Of a stretch of DNA of 64,000 nucleotides, positions 46,029-54,947 are shown piece after piece. This DNA comes from Betaproteobacteria bacterium. GTDB taxonomy: Bacteria; Pseudomonadota; Gammaproteobacteria; Burkholderiales; Burkholderiaceae_C. The stretch covers positions 186,001-250,000 of the forward strand of contig JADIZZ010000003.1 of the NCBI GenBank assembly GCA_016704535.1, in the 5' to 3' direction. A program made the translations under genes and the position numbers. Every line of letters starts with the position of its first letter. Position 1 is the first letter of the stretch. The notes beneath the pieces were generated by a model. It worked only from the letters and a program-made list of their open reading frames with translations, was not told where the DNA came from and did not search any database.

Positions 46029-47051
46029 ATGTCGACCCTGCCGAATGCGCTGCCCATCGAGCTTTGGGTGGTGGTCATGCTGGTCGTCATGGCCTTGCTG
46101 TTCGACTTCATGAACGGCTTCCACGACGCGGCCAACTCCATCGCCACCGTGGTCTCCACGGGTGTACTGAAGCCGCAGCACGCGGTGGCCTTCGCTGCCT
46201 TCTTCAACGTGGCGGCGATCTTCGTCTTCCAGCTCAAGGTGGCCGCCACCGTGGGCAAGGGCATCGTCGAGCCGGGCATCGTCGATCAGCACGTGGTCTT
46301 CGGCGCGCTTGTCGGTGCCATCGCCTGGAACCTGATCACCTGGTGGTACGGCATTCCGTCCAGCAGCTCGCATGCGCTCATCGGTGGCATCGTCGGCGCG
46401 GCGGTGGCCAAGGCGGGCACCGGGCCGCTGGTGTGGGCCGGTGTGCTCAAGACGGTGGCCTTCATCTTCATCTCGCCGCTGATGGGCTTCCTGCTCGGTT
46501 CGCTGCTGATGGTGGGCGTGGCGTGGGCCTGCCGGCGGACTTCGCCGATGCGTGTCGACAACTTGTTCAGGCGTCTGCAACTGGTGTCTGCCGGCCTGTA
46601 CTCGCTGGGCCACGGCGGCAACGACGCGCAGAAGACCATCGGCATCATCTGGCTGCTGCTGATCGCCGCCGGTTACAGCCAGGCCAGCGACAAGATGCCA
46701 CCGGGCTGGGTGATCTGGTGCTGCTACATCGCCATCGGCCTGGGCACGATGTTCGGCGGTTGGCGCATCGTCAAGACCATGGGCCAGCGCATCACCAAAC
46801 TCAAGCCCGTGGGAGGTTTCTGCGCCGAGACCGGCGGCGCCGTCACGCTTTCCGTCGCCACCGGGCTGGGCGTGCCGGTGTCGACGACGCACACCATCAC
46901 CGGTGCCATCTTCGGTGTCGGCTCGGTGCGCAACGCTTCGGCGGTGCGCTGGGGCTTGGCCGGGCACATCGTCATGGCCTGGATCGTCACCATACCGGCG
47001 ACGGCGCTGATCGCCGCCATCTTCTACGGCATCAGCACCTGGCTGTTCTGA
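46029..47051 (+). CDS. pit: Low-affinity inorganic phosphate transporter (PiT family)
   Basis: Membrane phosphate symporter of 340 aa with about ten hydrophobic segments. The two PiT signature repeats are FDFMNGFHDAANSIATVVSTGVL near the N-terminus and GHGGNDAQKTIGII in the second half. GIPSSSSHALIGGIVGAA and VPVSTTHTITGAIFGVGS are the paired Ser/Thr-rich motifs. It forms an operon with the DUF47 gene and probably takes up phosphate under sufficiency. Confidence 0.94.
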   Translation: MSTLPNALPIELWVVVMLVVMALLFDFMNGFHDAANSIATVVSTGVLKPQHAVAFAAFFNVAAIFVFQLKVAATVGKGIVEPGIVDQHVVFGALVGAIAWNLITWWYGIPSSSSHALIGGIVGAAVAKAGTGPLVWAGVLKTVAFIFISPLMGFLLGSLLMVGVAWACRRTSPMRVDNLFRRLQLVSAGLYSLGHGGNDAQKTIGIIWLLLIAAGYSQASDKMPPGWVIWCCYIAIGLGTMFGGWRIVKTMGQRITKLKPVGGFCAETGGAVTLSVATGLGVPVSTTHTITGAIFGVGSVRNASAVRWGLAGHIVMAWIVTIPATALIAAIFYGISTWLF

Positions 47052-47058
47052 AGCGCGG

Positions 47059-47529
47059 TCAAGGCCGCGCGGCGGGCGCTGATTCCAGCTGCCACTGGAA
47101 GAACATCTGGCCGCTGTAGGCAATGGTGCCCGTGAGCACGGCGCCGCCTACCAGCAGCCCTGCAATCGCAGCGAGCACCGGGCCCCAGCCCGTGGCGGTG
47201 ACGGTCCGGCCCGGGTTGTGACGGGCGTCCCATTTCTCGTCAGGAGTCAGCGCGTGCACGATGCCGGTGATCATTGCCGCCGAGATCATCAGCCCAAGCA
47301 GCGGCACCAGCAGCCAGGCAAGGTGGTCGTCCTGACCCAGTTCACGAAAGCGCCGCAGTCCGTAGAGCCCCAACAGCGTGGGCGGCAGGTGCAGCCAGCC
47401 CACCCGGTCTTGCCAGCCGTGCAGGTAGAAACGGTGGGCGCCCAGCGTGCCCAGCAACAGCGCCAGCCAGGCGGCGAGCGTCTTCGAGCGGCTGCTGGTG
47501 CCGGGGTTCGTGGGGATGGGCAGGTTCAT
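47059..47529 (-). CDS. TM2 domain-containing membrane protein
   Basis: Protein of 156 aa with a TM2 domain at residues about 17-80: [33 protein letters not shown], with the GAHRFYLG-like turn between two helices. Two more hydrophobic segments follow. Function is unknown. It lies convergent to pit (7 bp apart) and divergent from rpsP; its start is 49 bp from the rpsP -10 box. Confidence 0.82.
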   Translation of the reverse strand: MNLPIPTNPGTSSRSKTLAAWLALLLGTLGAHRFYLHGWQDRVGWLHLPPTLLGLYGLRRFRELGQDDHLAWLLVPLLGLMISAAMITGIVHALTPDEKWDARHNPGRTVTATGWGPVLAAIAGLLVGGAVLTGTIAYSGQMFFQWQLESAPAARP

Positions 47530-47577
47530 TCGCGGGCGCAGGACGGACGGGGCGCTGGTCAGGAGGGCAGAGCAGTT

Positions 47578-47583
47578 TATAAT
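47578..47583 (+). promoter_or_regulatory. -10 box TATAAT of the rpsP operon
   Basis: A perfect TATAAT lies 164 bp before the rpsP ATG in GC-rich sequence (AGTTTATAATGCGCGG). The -35 position has only a weak match (CTGGTC). The long leader between it and rpsP contains a GCCGGC-CGAG-GCCGGC hairpin at 47645-47660 that might be involved in control. Confidence 0.6.
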
Positions 47584-47746
47584 GCGCGGTTTTCGGCGCT
47601 GGCCTGCAGGTGGTGAGAGTGGACACCGCAGGCGTATCTACGGCGCCGGCCGAGGCCGGCAGTTTGATTTGCCGGCCACCAAGGTGATCTGCCCGGTGTG
47701 TCTCCCGTGGCGGTTCATCAGCCCCCTGTTCCCAAGGAATCCTCAC

Positions 47747-47995
47747 ATGGTCGTGATCCGACTCGCCCGTGGCGGCGCCAAGAAGCGCCCGTTCTTCAAC
47801 ATCGTCGTCGCCGACGCGCGCGAGCGCCGCGATGGTCGCTTCATCGAACGCGTGGGTTTCTACAACCCCGTGGCCGCAGGCGGCGAGCAGCCGCTGCGCG
47901 TGGCACTCGACCGCGTGACCCATTGGACCGGCGTCGGCGCCCAGTTGTCGCCGACCGTGGCGCGCCTGGTCGACCAGGCCAAGAAGGCGGCCTGA
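47747..47995 (+). CDS. rpsP: 30S ribosomal protein S16
   Basis: Small-subunit protein of 82 aa. [23 protein letters not shown] and ERVGFYNP are the S16 signatures. An AAGGA precedes the ATG. It is the first gene of the conserved rpsP-rimM-trmD-rplS cluster, here with its own TATAAT and a 160-nt leader. Confidence 0.97.
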   Translation: MVVIRLARGGAKKRPFFNIVVADARERRDGRFIERVGFYNPVAAGGEQPLRVALDRVTHWTGVGAQLSPTVARLVDQAKKAA

Positions 47996-48006
47996 ACCTC
48001 GCTGCC

Positions 48007-48609
48007 GTGAACTCGGCGAGCCAGGCCGCCGGGCCGGACGTCGGCGACACGCCGACGATGCCGGCCGATGCGGTTGAAGTGGGCCGCGTCGTGGGCGCCT
48101 GGGGCATCAAGGGTGGGATCAAGGTCAAGCCCTTTGCCGCCGATCCGCAGGCGCTCTTTTCCTCCAAGCGCTGGTTTGTTCAGCCACCACAAGGCCCCGG
48201 CCTGCGCGGCTCGAGGCTCGCGGCACTTCCGGCGCTGCTCAAGGTGCTCAGCGCGAAGGAGCAGGGCGACGGCGTGGTCGCCACGGCGCAGGAACTGCCC
48301 GACCGCAACGCCGCCGAGGCGCTGCAGGGCGCGCGCATCTTCGTCTCACGGGCGAGCTTCCCGACGCCCGACGACGGCGAGTTCTACTGGGTCGACCTCA
48401 TCGGCTTGGCGGTGTTCAACCGGAAGGACGTCGCGCTCGGCGTGGTCATCGGCCTCATAGAGACCGGCCCGCATTGCGTGCTGCGCATCCAGCCGGCGGA
48501 CGCGGCCGCGCCCGAAGTGCTGATCCCCTTCGTCGACGCCTACGTCGACGGCGTCGACCTGCCCGGACAGCGCATCGCCGTCGACTGGGACACCGAAAAC
48601 GCGGCCTGA
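48007..48609 (+). CDS. rimM: Ribosome maturation factor RimM
   Basis: Assists 30S head assembly through S19; 200 aa with a GTG start 11 bp after rpsP. The first barrel has VEVGRVVGAWGIKGGIKVKPF; the PRC-barrel region has GEFYWVDLIGLAVFN and EVLIPFVDAYVDGVDL. A 22-residue Ala/Gly/Asp-rich lead precedes the domain. A start farther upstream would run inside rpsP and is rejected. Confidence 0.94.
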   Translation: MNSASQAAGPDVGDTPTMPADAVEVGRVVGAWGIKGGIKVKPFAADPQALFSSKRWFVQPPQGPGLRGSRLAALPALLKVLSAKEQGDGVVATAQELPDRNAAEALQGARIFVSRASFPTPDDGEFYWVDLIGLAVFNRKDVALGVVIGLIETGPHCVLRIQPADAAAPEVLIPFVDAYVDGVDLPGQRIAVDWDTENAA

Positions 48610-48619
48610 AGCGCCCGCG

Positions 48620-49372
48620 ATGCGCTTCGACGTCGTCACGCTCTTCCCCGAGCTCTTCACGCCGCATTTCAGCCACGGCATCACGCGCCGCGCGTTCGAG
48701 AGCCGCCAGGTCGACGTGCGCCTGTGGCCGCTGCGCGACTACGCCGACGATGCATACCGCCGCGTGGACGACCGCCCTTACGGCGGCGGCCCCGGCATGG
48801 TCATGCTGTTCGAGCCGCTGCGGCGCGCCTTGCTGGCCGTGGCCGCCGACCGCGGCGAAGCCCGGCCGGCCATCGTGCACTTCACACCCACCGGGCAGCG
48901 CCTGGACCAGGCAATGGTCGAGTGCTTCGCGGCCGGCCCAGGCGCCGTGCTGCTGTGCGGACGCTACGAAGGCATCGACCAGCGCCTGCTCGACGCCCAC
49001 GTCACGCACGAGATCAGCCTGGGCGACTTCGTGCTCTCGGGTGGCGAACTGCCGGCGCTGGCCTTGCTTGATGCCGTGGCGCGGCTGCAGGACGGTGTGC
49101 TGACCGCGCCTTCGCACCAGCAGGACAGCTTTTCCGACGGGCTGCTGGAAGGCCCGAGTTACAGCCGCCCCGAGATCCTGGTGGTCGACGGCGTCGAACG
49201 CCCCGTGCCACCGGTGCTGCTGTCGGGGCACCATGCCGAGATCGCACGCTGGCGTCGCGAACGTGCGCTGGAACTCACCGCGCGCCGCCGACCCGACCTG
49301 ATCGCCGCGGCGCGCGCCGCGGGCCAGCTGAACCGCGCGGATGAGCGCTACCTGGCGGGCCTCGAGCTATAA
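48620..49372 (+). CDS. trmD: tRNA (guanine-N1-)-methyltransferase TrmD
   Basis: SPOUT methyltransferase that makes m1G37 in tRNAs; 250 aa. Motifs: [24 protein letters not shown], the knot [34 protein letters not shown], and EGPSYSRP. It lies 10 bp after rimM. The TAA stop is part of a TATAAT that probably serves as the -10 box of rplS. Confidence 0.97.
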   Translation: MRFDVVTLFPELFTPHFSHGITRRAFESRQVDVRLWPLRDYADDAYRRVDDRPYGGGPGMVMLFEPLRRALLAVAADRGEARPAIVHFTPTGQRLDQAMVECFAAGPGAVLLCGRYEGIDQRLLDAHVTHEISLGDFVLSGGELPALALLDAVARLQDGVLTAPSHQQDSFSDGLLEGPSYSRPEILVVDGVERPVPPVLLSGHHAEIARWRRERALELTARRRPDLIAAARAAGQLNRADERYLAGLEL

Positions 49373-49373
49373 T
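49368..49373 (+). promoter_or_regulatory. -10 box TATAAT for rplS overlapping the trmD stop codon
   Basis: The last codon and stop of trmD (CTA TAA) contribute to a perfect TATAAT at 49368-49373, 75 bp before the rplS GTG. It would give rplS its own promoter in addition to readthrough from rpsP. The -35 region lies inside trmD and shows no strong match. Confidence 0.5.
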
Positions 49374-49448
49374 CAAAGGCTTTTCGATCCTCTGCCGGGC
49401 ACCATTCCAATTCAACCCGCCCGCGACACGATCGACCGGAGAACCCCA

Positions 49449-49802
49449 GTGAACCTGATAGCCGTCCTCGAGCAGGAAGAAATTGCTCGCCTCAACAAGA
49501 CGATTCCCGCCTTCGCCCCCGGCGACACCGTGATCGTCAGCGTCAACGTCGTCGAAGGCACGCGCAAGCGGCTGCAGGCCTACGAAGGCGTGGTCATTGC
49601 CAAACGCAACCGCGGGCTGAACAGCAGCTTCATCGTGCGCAAGATTTCCAGCGGCGAGGGCGTCGAGCGCACCTTCCAGACCTACAGCCCGCTGATCGCC
49701 AGCATCGAAGTGAAGCGCCGCGGCGACGTGCGCCGCGCCAAGCTGTACTACCTGCGCCAGCGCAGCGGCAAGTCGGCGCGCATCAAAGAGAAGCTGGCGT
49801 GA
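49449..49802 (+). CDS. rplS: 50S ribosomal protein L19
   Basis: Large-subunit protein of 117 aa at the 30S-50S interface. The GTG start ([17 protein letters not shown]) gives the normal length. [44 protein letters not shown] core and [27 protein letters not shown] at the end are typical. It is the last gene of rpsP-rimM-trmD-rplS. Confidence 0.97.
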   Translation: MNLIAVLEQEEIARLNKTIPAFAPGDTVIVSVNVVEGTRKRLQAYEGVVIAKRNRGLNSSFIVRKISSGEGVERTFQTYSPLIASIEVKRRGDVRRAKLYYLRQRSGKSARIKEKLA

Positions 49803-49829
49803 CGCAGTCATGCGCCTGCGCAGCAGGCA

Positions 49830-49846
49830 CCGGCGCGCAGCGCCGG
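49830..49846 (+). repeat. GC hairpin CCGGCGC-GCA-GCGCCGG after rplS
   Basis: A perfect 7-bp inverted repeat 28 bp past the rplS stop, with no T-run after it. It may protect the 3' end of the mRNA or assist termination upstream of the clearer terminator at 49916. Confidence 0.4.
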
Positions 49847-49915
49847 CCAGGCGGACCCCGCAGGGAAAGGCTGGCTTGACGGAAGTCGGCGCCCGTTCGC
49901 GGGTGCTCGCCGCCC

Positions 49916-49940
49916 AGGCCGCCTTCGGGCGGCCTTTGTC
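49916..49940 (+). terminator. Intrinsic terminator after rplS
   Basis: The arms AGGCCGCC/GGCGGCCT enclose a TTCG tetraloop (49916-49935) and are followed by TTTGTCATT. The very stable UUCG-capped 8-bp stem and the T-rich tail fit Rho-independent termination of the rpsP-rplS operon before nudL. Confidence 0.75.
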
Positions 49941-49964
49941 ATTGGTTCTTCACCTCGTGCGCCC

Positions 49965-50666
49965 ATGACCGCCCCGCCGCGCATCCTGGACCCGCGCCGC
50001 ATCCCGGTGATCGGGTCGGACGCGCACCTGCCGTCCGTGCCGAGCCAATGCCTGTCGCCGCAGACGCTGCGGCAGCGCTTCGCCCGGCACGGCGACTGGC
50101 AGCCCGAGTTCGGTGGCGACGCCGGCGGCGTGCTCGCCGGGCGTCATCCCGTCGCGGCGGCCGTCCTCGTCCCGCTGGTGCAGCGCGCCGACGGCCTGCA
50201 TGTGCTGCTGACGCGCCGCACCGACCACCTGCGCGACCACGCCGGGCAGATCAGCTTCCCCGGCGGCCGAGCCGAGCCCGAGGACGCCGGTCCCTCGGCA
50301 ACTGCGTTGCGCGAGGCGCAGGAAGAAGTCGGCCTGCCGCCGGGCCAAGTCGAGGTCATTGGTCAGTTGCCTCCCTACACCACGGTGACCAGCTACGTCG
50401 TCACGCCGGTGGTGGCGCTGGTGAAGGCCCCGTACACGCTGGTGCTGGACAGCTTCGAGGTGGCCGAGGCCTTCGAGGTACCGCTGTCGCACCTGATGAA
50501 CCCGGCCCACCACCGCCGCCACGTCTTCAGCTATGAAGGCGGCGAGCGCCAGTTCCTGTCCATGCCCTGGACCGGCCCGGGAGAAGACGGCCAGGCGCGC
50601 GAATACTTCATCTGGGGGGCGACAGCCGCGATGCTGCGCAACCTCTACCGCTTCCTGGGCACCTGA
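49965..50666 (+). CDS. NUDIX hydrolase, CoA pyrophosphatase NudL type
   Basis: Hydrolase of 233 aa that probably cleaves CoA derivatives to 3',5'-ADP and phosphopantetheine. The Nudix box runs GGRAEPEDAGPSATALREAQEEVGL, matching Gx5Ex7REUxEExGU. The UPF0035-like segment LLTRRTDHLRDHAGQISFPGG directly before the box points to the CoA pyrophosphatase subgroup. The substrate is inferred from the family only. Confidence 0.88.
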   Translation: MTAPPRILDPRRIPVIGSDAHLPSVPSQCLSPQTLRQRFARHGDWQPEFGGDAGGVLAGRHPVAAAVLVPLVQRADGLHVLLTRRTDHLRDHAGQISFPGGRAEPEDAGPSATALREAQEEVGLPPGQVEVIGQLPPYTTVTSYVVTPVVALVKAPYTLVLDSFEVAEAFEVPLSHLMNPAHHRRHVFSYEGGERQFLSMPWTGPGEDGQAREYFIWGATAAMLRNLYRFLGT

Positions 50667-50718
50667 GTGCCCCGAGCACGGGCGCCCAACCCCCGATCAC
50701 GCCCTATCATCGAAACCG

Positions 50719-51708
50719 ATGAGTTTCTTCGCCGTCCTGTTCGCGTTGCTGATCGAACAGCTCAAGCCGCTGCCGCGCGACAACTGGGTGCACGAGACGC
50801 TGATGTCCTGGGTGCGCTGGACCGGCCGCAACTTCGACGCCGGGCAGCCGCACCACACCTGGGTCGTGTGGTGTGTCTCGGTGGGCGTGCCTTCGTTGGG
50901 CGTTGCGGCTTTGTACCTGTTGATCGCGCACTACAGCCTGGTGCTGGCGCTGTGCTTCGACGTCGGATTGCTCTACCTGACGCTGGGCTTCCGCCAGTTC
51001 AGCCACTACTTCACCGACATCCGCGACGCGCTGGAACGTGGTGACGAGAACGAGGCACGTCGGCTGCTTGCCGAATGGCGCCATCTCGACGCCAGCGAAC
51101 TGCCGCGCACCGAGGTGTTGCGACACGTCATCGAACACGCGCTGCTGGCGGCGCACCGGCATGTCTTCGGCGTCTTCTTCTGGTTCGTCGTGCTGTCGGC
51201 ACTGGGCCTGGGGCCGATGGGCGCGGTTTTCTACCGGATGGCCGAGTTCTCGACGCGCTACTGGGGCTACCGTCACCGCAACATCGACGCCCCGGGCAAC
51301 GACGCTTTGCTGGCCTTGTCGCAACGCCTGTTCGGTTACATCGACCACGTGCCCGCGCGGCTGACGGCCTTCGGCTTCGCGGTCGTGGGCAACTTCGAAG
51401 AGGCCGCCGCCAGCTGGCGGCGTGACGCCACGCTGTGGCAGCATCCGAACGAAGGCGTCATCCTGGCCGCCGCGGCCGGTGCGGTCGGCGTGCAACTGGG
51501 CGGAGCCGCGGCACCGGGGGTCACGCCTGACCGTTCGAAGACCTTCGATGCCGGCGTCGACGCCGCCATGGCCGACGCGCAAGGCTCGACCTCAGGTGCG
51601 CCGGCACAGCCGGGCCACCTGAACAGCGTGGTCGGGTTGGTGTGGCGTTCGGTGGTGCTCTGGATGCTGCTGGTGGCGTTGCTGACGCTGGCGCACGTGG
51701 TGGGGTGA
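50719..51708 (+). CDS. CobD/CbiB family protein
   Basis: Membrane protein of 329 aa related to adenosylcobinamide-phosphate synthase, with several hydrophobic segments. It carries FSHYFTDIRDALERGDENEARRLLAEW, EVLRHVIEHALLAAHRHVFGVFFWFVVL, and WGYRHRNIDAPGNDA. It lies outside any cobalamin cluster and diverges from bona fide CobD, so a role in B12 synthesis is uncertain. This gene neighbours nudL and rsgA in many Burkholderiales. Confidence 0.8.
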   Translation: MSFFAVLFALLIEQLKPLPRDNWVHETLMSWVRWTGRNFDAGQPHHTWVVWCVSVGVPSLGVAALYLLIAHYSLVLALCFDVGLLYLTLGFRQFSHYFTDIRDALERGDENEARRLLAEWRHLDASELPRTEVLRHVIEHALLAAHRHVFGVFFWFVVLSALGLGPMGAVFYRMAEFSTRYWGYRHRNIDAPGNDALLALSQRLFGYIDHVPARLTAFGFAVVGNFEEAAASWRRDATLWQHPNEGVILAAAAGAVGVQLGGAAAPGVTPDRSKTFDAGVDAAMADAQGSTSGAPAQPGHLNSVVGLVWRSVVLWMLLVALLTLAHVVG

Positions 51709-51718
51709 ACCCCGGCGC

Positions 51719-52669
51719 TCACCAGCGCTTCTGCGACAGTTCATCGAACAATTCGCCGTAGATGCGCTGGCGGGTCGGGCTGATCTCGCCGCGCGCAGCG
51801 GCCTCGCGCACACCGCAGCCCGGTTCGTGGCGGTGGCTGCAGTTGTGAAAGCGACAGTGGCCCAGGGCGGCTGCATAGTCCGGCATCAGGCCGGCCAGCT
51901 GCTCGGGCTGCACCTGGCGCAAGCCGAACTCCTGGAAGCCGGGCGAATCGATCAGCGCGCCGCGCGCCGCGTGTCCGGCTGCGACCGAGTCTCCGTCCAG
52001 CCAGTACCACAGGGTGCTCGTGGTGGTGTGGCGGCCGGTGTTCAGCGCCTGCGAGATCTCGCCCACCTGCGCCGCAGCCTGCGGCACCAGCAGGTTGATC
52101 AGCGTGCTCTTGCCCATGCCGCTGGGGCCCAGAACCAGCGTCGTGCGCTCGGCCAGCAGCGGCCCCAGTACTGCGCGCGCGCCTTCCGGGTCGGTCTTCA
52201 GCGCCAGTTCGATCACCGTCAAGCCCATTGCGCGGTAGGGCGCCAGGCGATCACGAGCCAGCGCGATGGTCGGCAGATCGGCCTTGTTCAGACCGATGAC
52301 GGCCGGGATGCCGGCTTCGGACGCGGCGATCAGTGCGCGCGTGAGCTGCGACTCGCTGAACACCGGCTCGGGCGCCACCAGCACGAGCAGCTGGTCGAGG
52401 TTGGCGGCGAAGGACTTGGTGCGCCACTCGTCCTGCCTGAACAGCAGGTTGCGGCGCGGCTCGAGCCCGTCGACGACACCTCCGTCACCCGTGACCAACC
52501 ACCGCACGTGGTCGCCGACGACGAGATCGCTCTTCTTGCCGCGCGTCTGGCACAACACGCGCCGGCCCTCGGGTGTCTCGACCATCACGTGGCGGCCATG
52601 CGCGGCCACCACCAGGCCGACGCTGGGCGCGGTCTCGCCGGGGGCTGGCCCGGGCGGCGTCAGCGTCAA
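51719..52669 (-). CDS. rsgA: Ribosome small subunit-dependent GTPase RsgA
   Basis: Circularly permuted GTPase in late 30S maturation, 316 aa. The OB-fold domain comes first, then the G4 motif NKAD, G1 GPSGMGKSTLIN, G3 DSPGFQEFG, and the zinc site CRFHNCSHRHEPGC. A TTG start whose TTGA overlaps the stop of the pterin dehydratase gene is proposed; no ATG gives a full OB domain. Operon: M48 peptidase, PCD, rsgA. Confidence 0.92.
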   Translation of the reverse strand: MTLTPPGPAPGETAPSVGLVVAAHGRHVMVETPEGRRVLCQTRGKKSDLVVGDHVRWLVTGDGGVVDGLEPRRNLLFRQDEWRTKSFAANLDQLLVLVAPEPVFSESQLTRALIAASEAGIPAVIGLNKADLPTIALARDRLAPYRAMGLTVIELALKTDPEGARAVLGPLLAERTTLVLGPSGMGKSTLINLLVPQAAAQVGEISQALNTGRHTTTSTLWYWLDGDSVAAGHAARGALIDSPGFQEFGLRQVQPEQLAGLMPDYAAALGHCRFHNCSHRHEPGCGVREAAARGEISPTRQRIYGELFDELSQKRW

Positions 52670-52989
52670 GGCAACAGCGCGTCCACCTTGGCGGCGCAGA
52701 TGAGGTCGTTGATGGAAATGCCGCCTACCGAATGGGTGTTGAAGCGCACCGTGCAGCGGTTGTACGACACCAGCAGGTCAGGGTGATGGTCCTCGACGTG
52801 CGCCACCCAGGCAAGCGCATTCACGAAGGCCATCGTGCGGTGGTAGTCGGGGAAGTCGTAGCGTTTCTGGATCGCGCCGTCGACGAGGGCCCAGCCCGGC
52901 GCCTTGGCCAGGTGGGCTTCGATCGCGGCCGCGCCCATGGCGGGCTGGCCTTCCAGGGGCTGGCAACGGCGGCTGTTGAGTTCGCTCAT
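52666..52989 (-). CDS. phhB: 4a-Hydroxytetrahydrobiopterin dehydratase (PCD/DCoH)
   Basis: Recycles the pterin made by aromatic amino-acid hydroxylases; 107 aa. The PCD motif DHHPDLLVSYNRCTVRFNTHSVGG is present, with the catalytic histidines. It starts 4 bp after the M48 peptidase stop, and its own TGA overlaps the rsgA start. In this position it may serve molybdopterin or pterin recycling more generally; the gene symbol is by family similarity. Confidence 0.9.
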   Translation of the reverse strand: MSELNSRRCQPLEGQPAMGAAAIEAHLAKAPGWALVDGAIQKRYDFPDYHRTMAFVNALAWVAHVEDHHPDLLVSYNRCTVRFNTHSVGGISINDLICAAKVDALLP

Positions 52990-52993
52990 GGCT

Positions 52994-54292
52994 TCAGGCG
53001 GCTGCAGGGGCGGGCAGTGCGCCGAATGCCGGCGCGGGCAGGGCGGCCAGGCGTTCGGAAGCCGGCGGGTGCGAGTAGTAGAAGCGCACGTATACGGGGT
53101 CGGGCGTCAGCGTCGCGGCGTTGTCCTCGTGCAGCTTGAGCAGGGCACTGGCCAGGTCGCCACCATCGGCCTGCTGGCAGGCATAGGCGTCGGCCTGGAA
53201 CTCGTGGCGGCGCGAGAAGTGCGCCATCAGCGGCGAGACGAAGAAGGTGAAGGGCGGCAGCGCCAGCAGGAAGAGCAGCAGTGCCAGCGCATCGTTCGGC
53301 GCGCCGATATTGGGCGCCACGCCAAGGCCGGCGTAGAAGCCGCTTTGCCCGGCCAGCCAGCCCAGCAGCGCCAGGCCGGCCAGGCTGAAGCCGAAGATGC
53401 CCACCATGCGCTGCAGCACGTGGCGGTGCTTGAAGTGACCTAACTCGTGGGCCAGCACGGCCTCCACCTCACCCGGGCTAAGGCGCTGCAGCAGGGTGTC
53501 GAAGAAGACCACGCGCTTGGCCGCGCCCAGGCCGGTGAAGTAGGCGTTGGCGTGGGCCGAACGCTTGCTGCCGTCCATCACGAACAGGCCCTTGGAGGCG
53601 AAGCCGCAGCGCTGCATCAACGCCTGCACGCGCGCCTTCAGCGCTTCGTCGGGCAGCGGCGAAAACTTGTTGAACATCGGCGCGATGACGGTGGGGTACA
53701 GCACCAGCAGCGCCAGGTTGAAGACGACCCAGGTGATCCACGCGTACAGCCACCACAACCCGCCCGACACACCCATGATCCAAAGAATGACCGCTGCCAG
53801 CGGCAGCCCGACCAGCGCACCCACCGCCACACCCTTGGCCAGATCCGCCAGCCACAGCTTCGCCGTCATGCGGTTGAAGCCGAAGCGCTGCTCGATGCGA
53901 AAGGTGCCCCAGGCGTCCAGTGGCAGTTCAAGCAGGCCACCGATGGCGGCGAAGGCCGCCAGCAAGGCCAGTTGGTAGGCCGTGGGCCCCCAGAAGGGTG
54001 CGACGGCGTTCAGCAGCAGCGAATTCAGCGCGTCCAGCCCGCCCAGCAGCGTCCAGCCCAGCAGCATCAGGCTGCCGAACGCCATGCTGAAGAGACCGAA
54101 GCGGCCCTTGGCCAGCGTGTAGTCGGCCGCGCGCTGGTGTGCCTGCAGCGTGACGGTGGCCGCAAAGGCTGCGGGCACCTGATGGCGGTGCGTCGCCACG
54201 TGGCGCATCTGGCGCGTGGCCAGCCACAGCTTGACGGCCAGCGACAGCAGCAAGGCGGCCGCGAAGGCCAGGGTGACATCGGTAATCTGCAT
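52994..54292 (-). CDS. M48 family metallopeptidase (Ste24-like CAAX protease)
   Basis: Membrane zinc protease of 432 aa with about seven hydrophobic segments. The zinc motif is HELGHFKH, and the third ligand lies in RRHEFQADAYACQQADG. The N-terminal Peptidase_M48_N domain and the RIEQRFGFNRMT segment mark the Ste24/CAAX-protease-1 group. The start ATG is 56 bp from the divergent orn. It is the first gene of the M48-PCD-rsgA operon. Bacterial substrates are unknown. Confidence 0.9.
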   Translation of the reverse strand: MQITDVTLAFAAALLLSLAVKLWLATRQMRHVATHRHQVPAAFAATVTLQAHQRAADYTLAKGRFGLFSMAFGSLMLLGWTLLGGLDALNSLLLNAVAPFWGPTAYQLALLAAFAAIGGLLELPLDAWGTFRIEQRFGFNRMTAKLWLADLAKGVAVGALVGLPLAAVILWIMGVSGGLWWLYAWITWVVFNLALLVLYPTVIAPMFNKFSPLPDEALKARVQALMQRCGFASKGLFVMDGSKRSAHANAYFTGLGAAKRVVFFDTLLQRLSPGEVEAVLAHELGHFKHRHVLQRMVGIFGFSLAGLALLGWLAGQSGFYAGLGVAPNIGAPNDALALLLFLLALPPFTFFVSPLMAHFSRRHEFQADAYACQQADGGDLASALLKLHEDNAATLTPDPVYVRFYYSHPPASERLAALPAPAFGALPAPAAA

Positions 54293-54348
54293 GGCGAAGG
54301 AGTGTAGGCGTGGGTGAGAATCGTCGTCATTGACCCTGGCATGCACCG

Positions 54349-54921
54349 ATGAGCAAAACCCCCACTGAACCCTTGCTGGCCCCGAACGACCACAACCTGA
54401 TCTGGATCGACCTCGAGATGACGGGCCTCTACCCCGACACCGACCGCATCATCGAGATCGCCGTCGTCGTCACCGACCCGAACCTGACTGTGCGCATCGA
54501 GGGCCCGGTCTTTGCCGTGCACCAGAGCGACACCGTGCTGGCAGGTATGGACGCCTGGAACACCGGCACGCACGGCAAGAGCGGGCTGACGCAGCGCGTG
54601 CGGGAGTCCACCGTCGACGAGGCCGCGGCGGAGGCTCAGGTGATCGAATTCCTGAAGCAGTACGTGCCCAAGGGCAAGAGCCCCATGTGCGGCAACAGCA
54701 TCTGCCAGGACCGCCGTTTCCTGGCGCGCACCATGCCCACGCTGGAGGCCTTCTTCCACTACCGCAACGTCGATGTCAGCACGCTGAAGGAACTGGCGCG
54801 CCGCTGGAAGCCCGCGGTGATGGACGGCTTCAAGAAGGCGCAGGCGCACACGGCCATGGCCGACATCCACGAGTCCATCGACGAGCTCGTGCACTACCGC
54901 CAGCACCTGCTGGCGCTGTAG
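54349..54921 (+). CDS. orn: Oligoribonuclease
   Basis: DEDDh 3'-5' exonuclease that finishes RNA decay by degrading short oligoribonucleotides (including pGpG); 190 aa. Exo I is [19 protein letters not shown], Exo II around [13 protein letters not shown], and Exo [17 protein letters not shown]. The N-terminal 18 residues precede the domain. Divergent from the M48 gene. Confidence 0.96.
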   Translation: MSKTPTEPLLAPNDHNLIWIDLEMTGLYPDTDRIIEIAVVVTDPNLTVRIEGPVFAVHQSDTVLAGMDAWNTGTHGKSGLTQRVRESTVDEAAAEAQVIEFLKQYVPKGKSPMCGNSICQDRRFLARTMPTLEAFFHYRNVDVSTLKELARRWKPAVMDGFKKAQAHTAMADIHESIDELVHYRQHLLAL

Positions 54922-54947
54922 CGCTGGCGGTCAGCGTCTGCCCCGCC

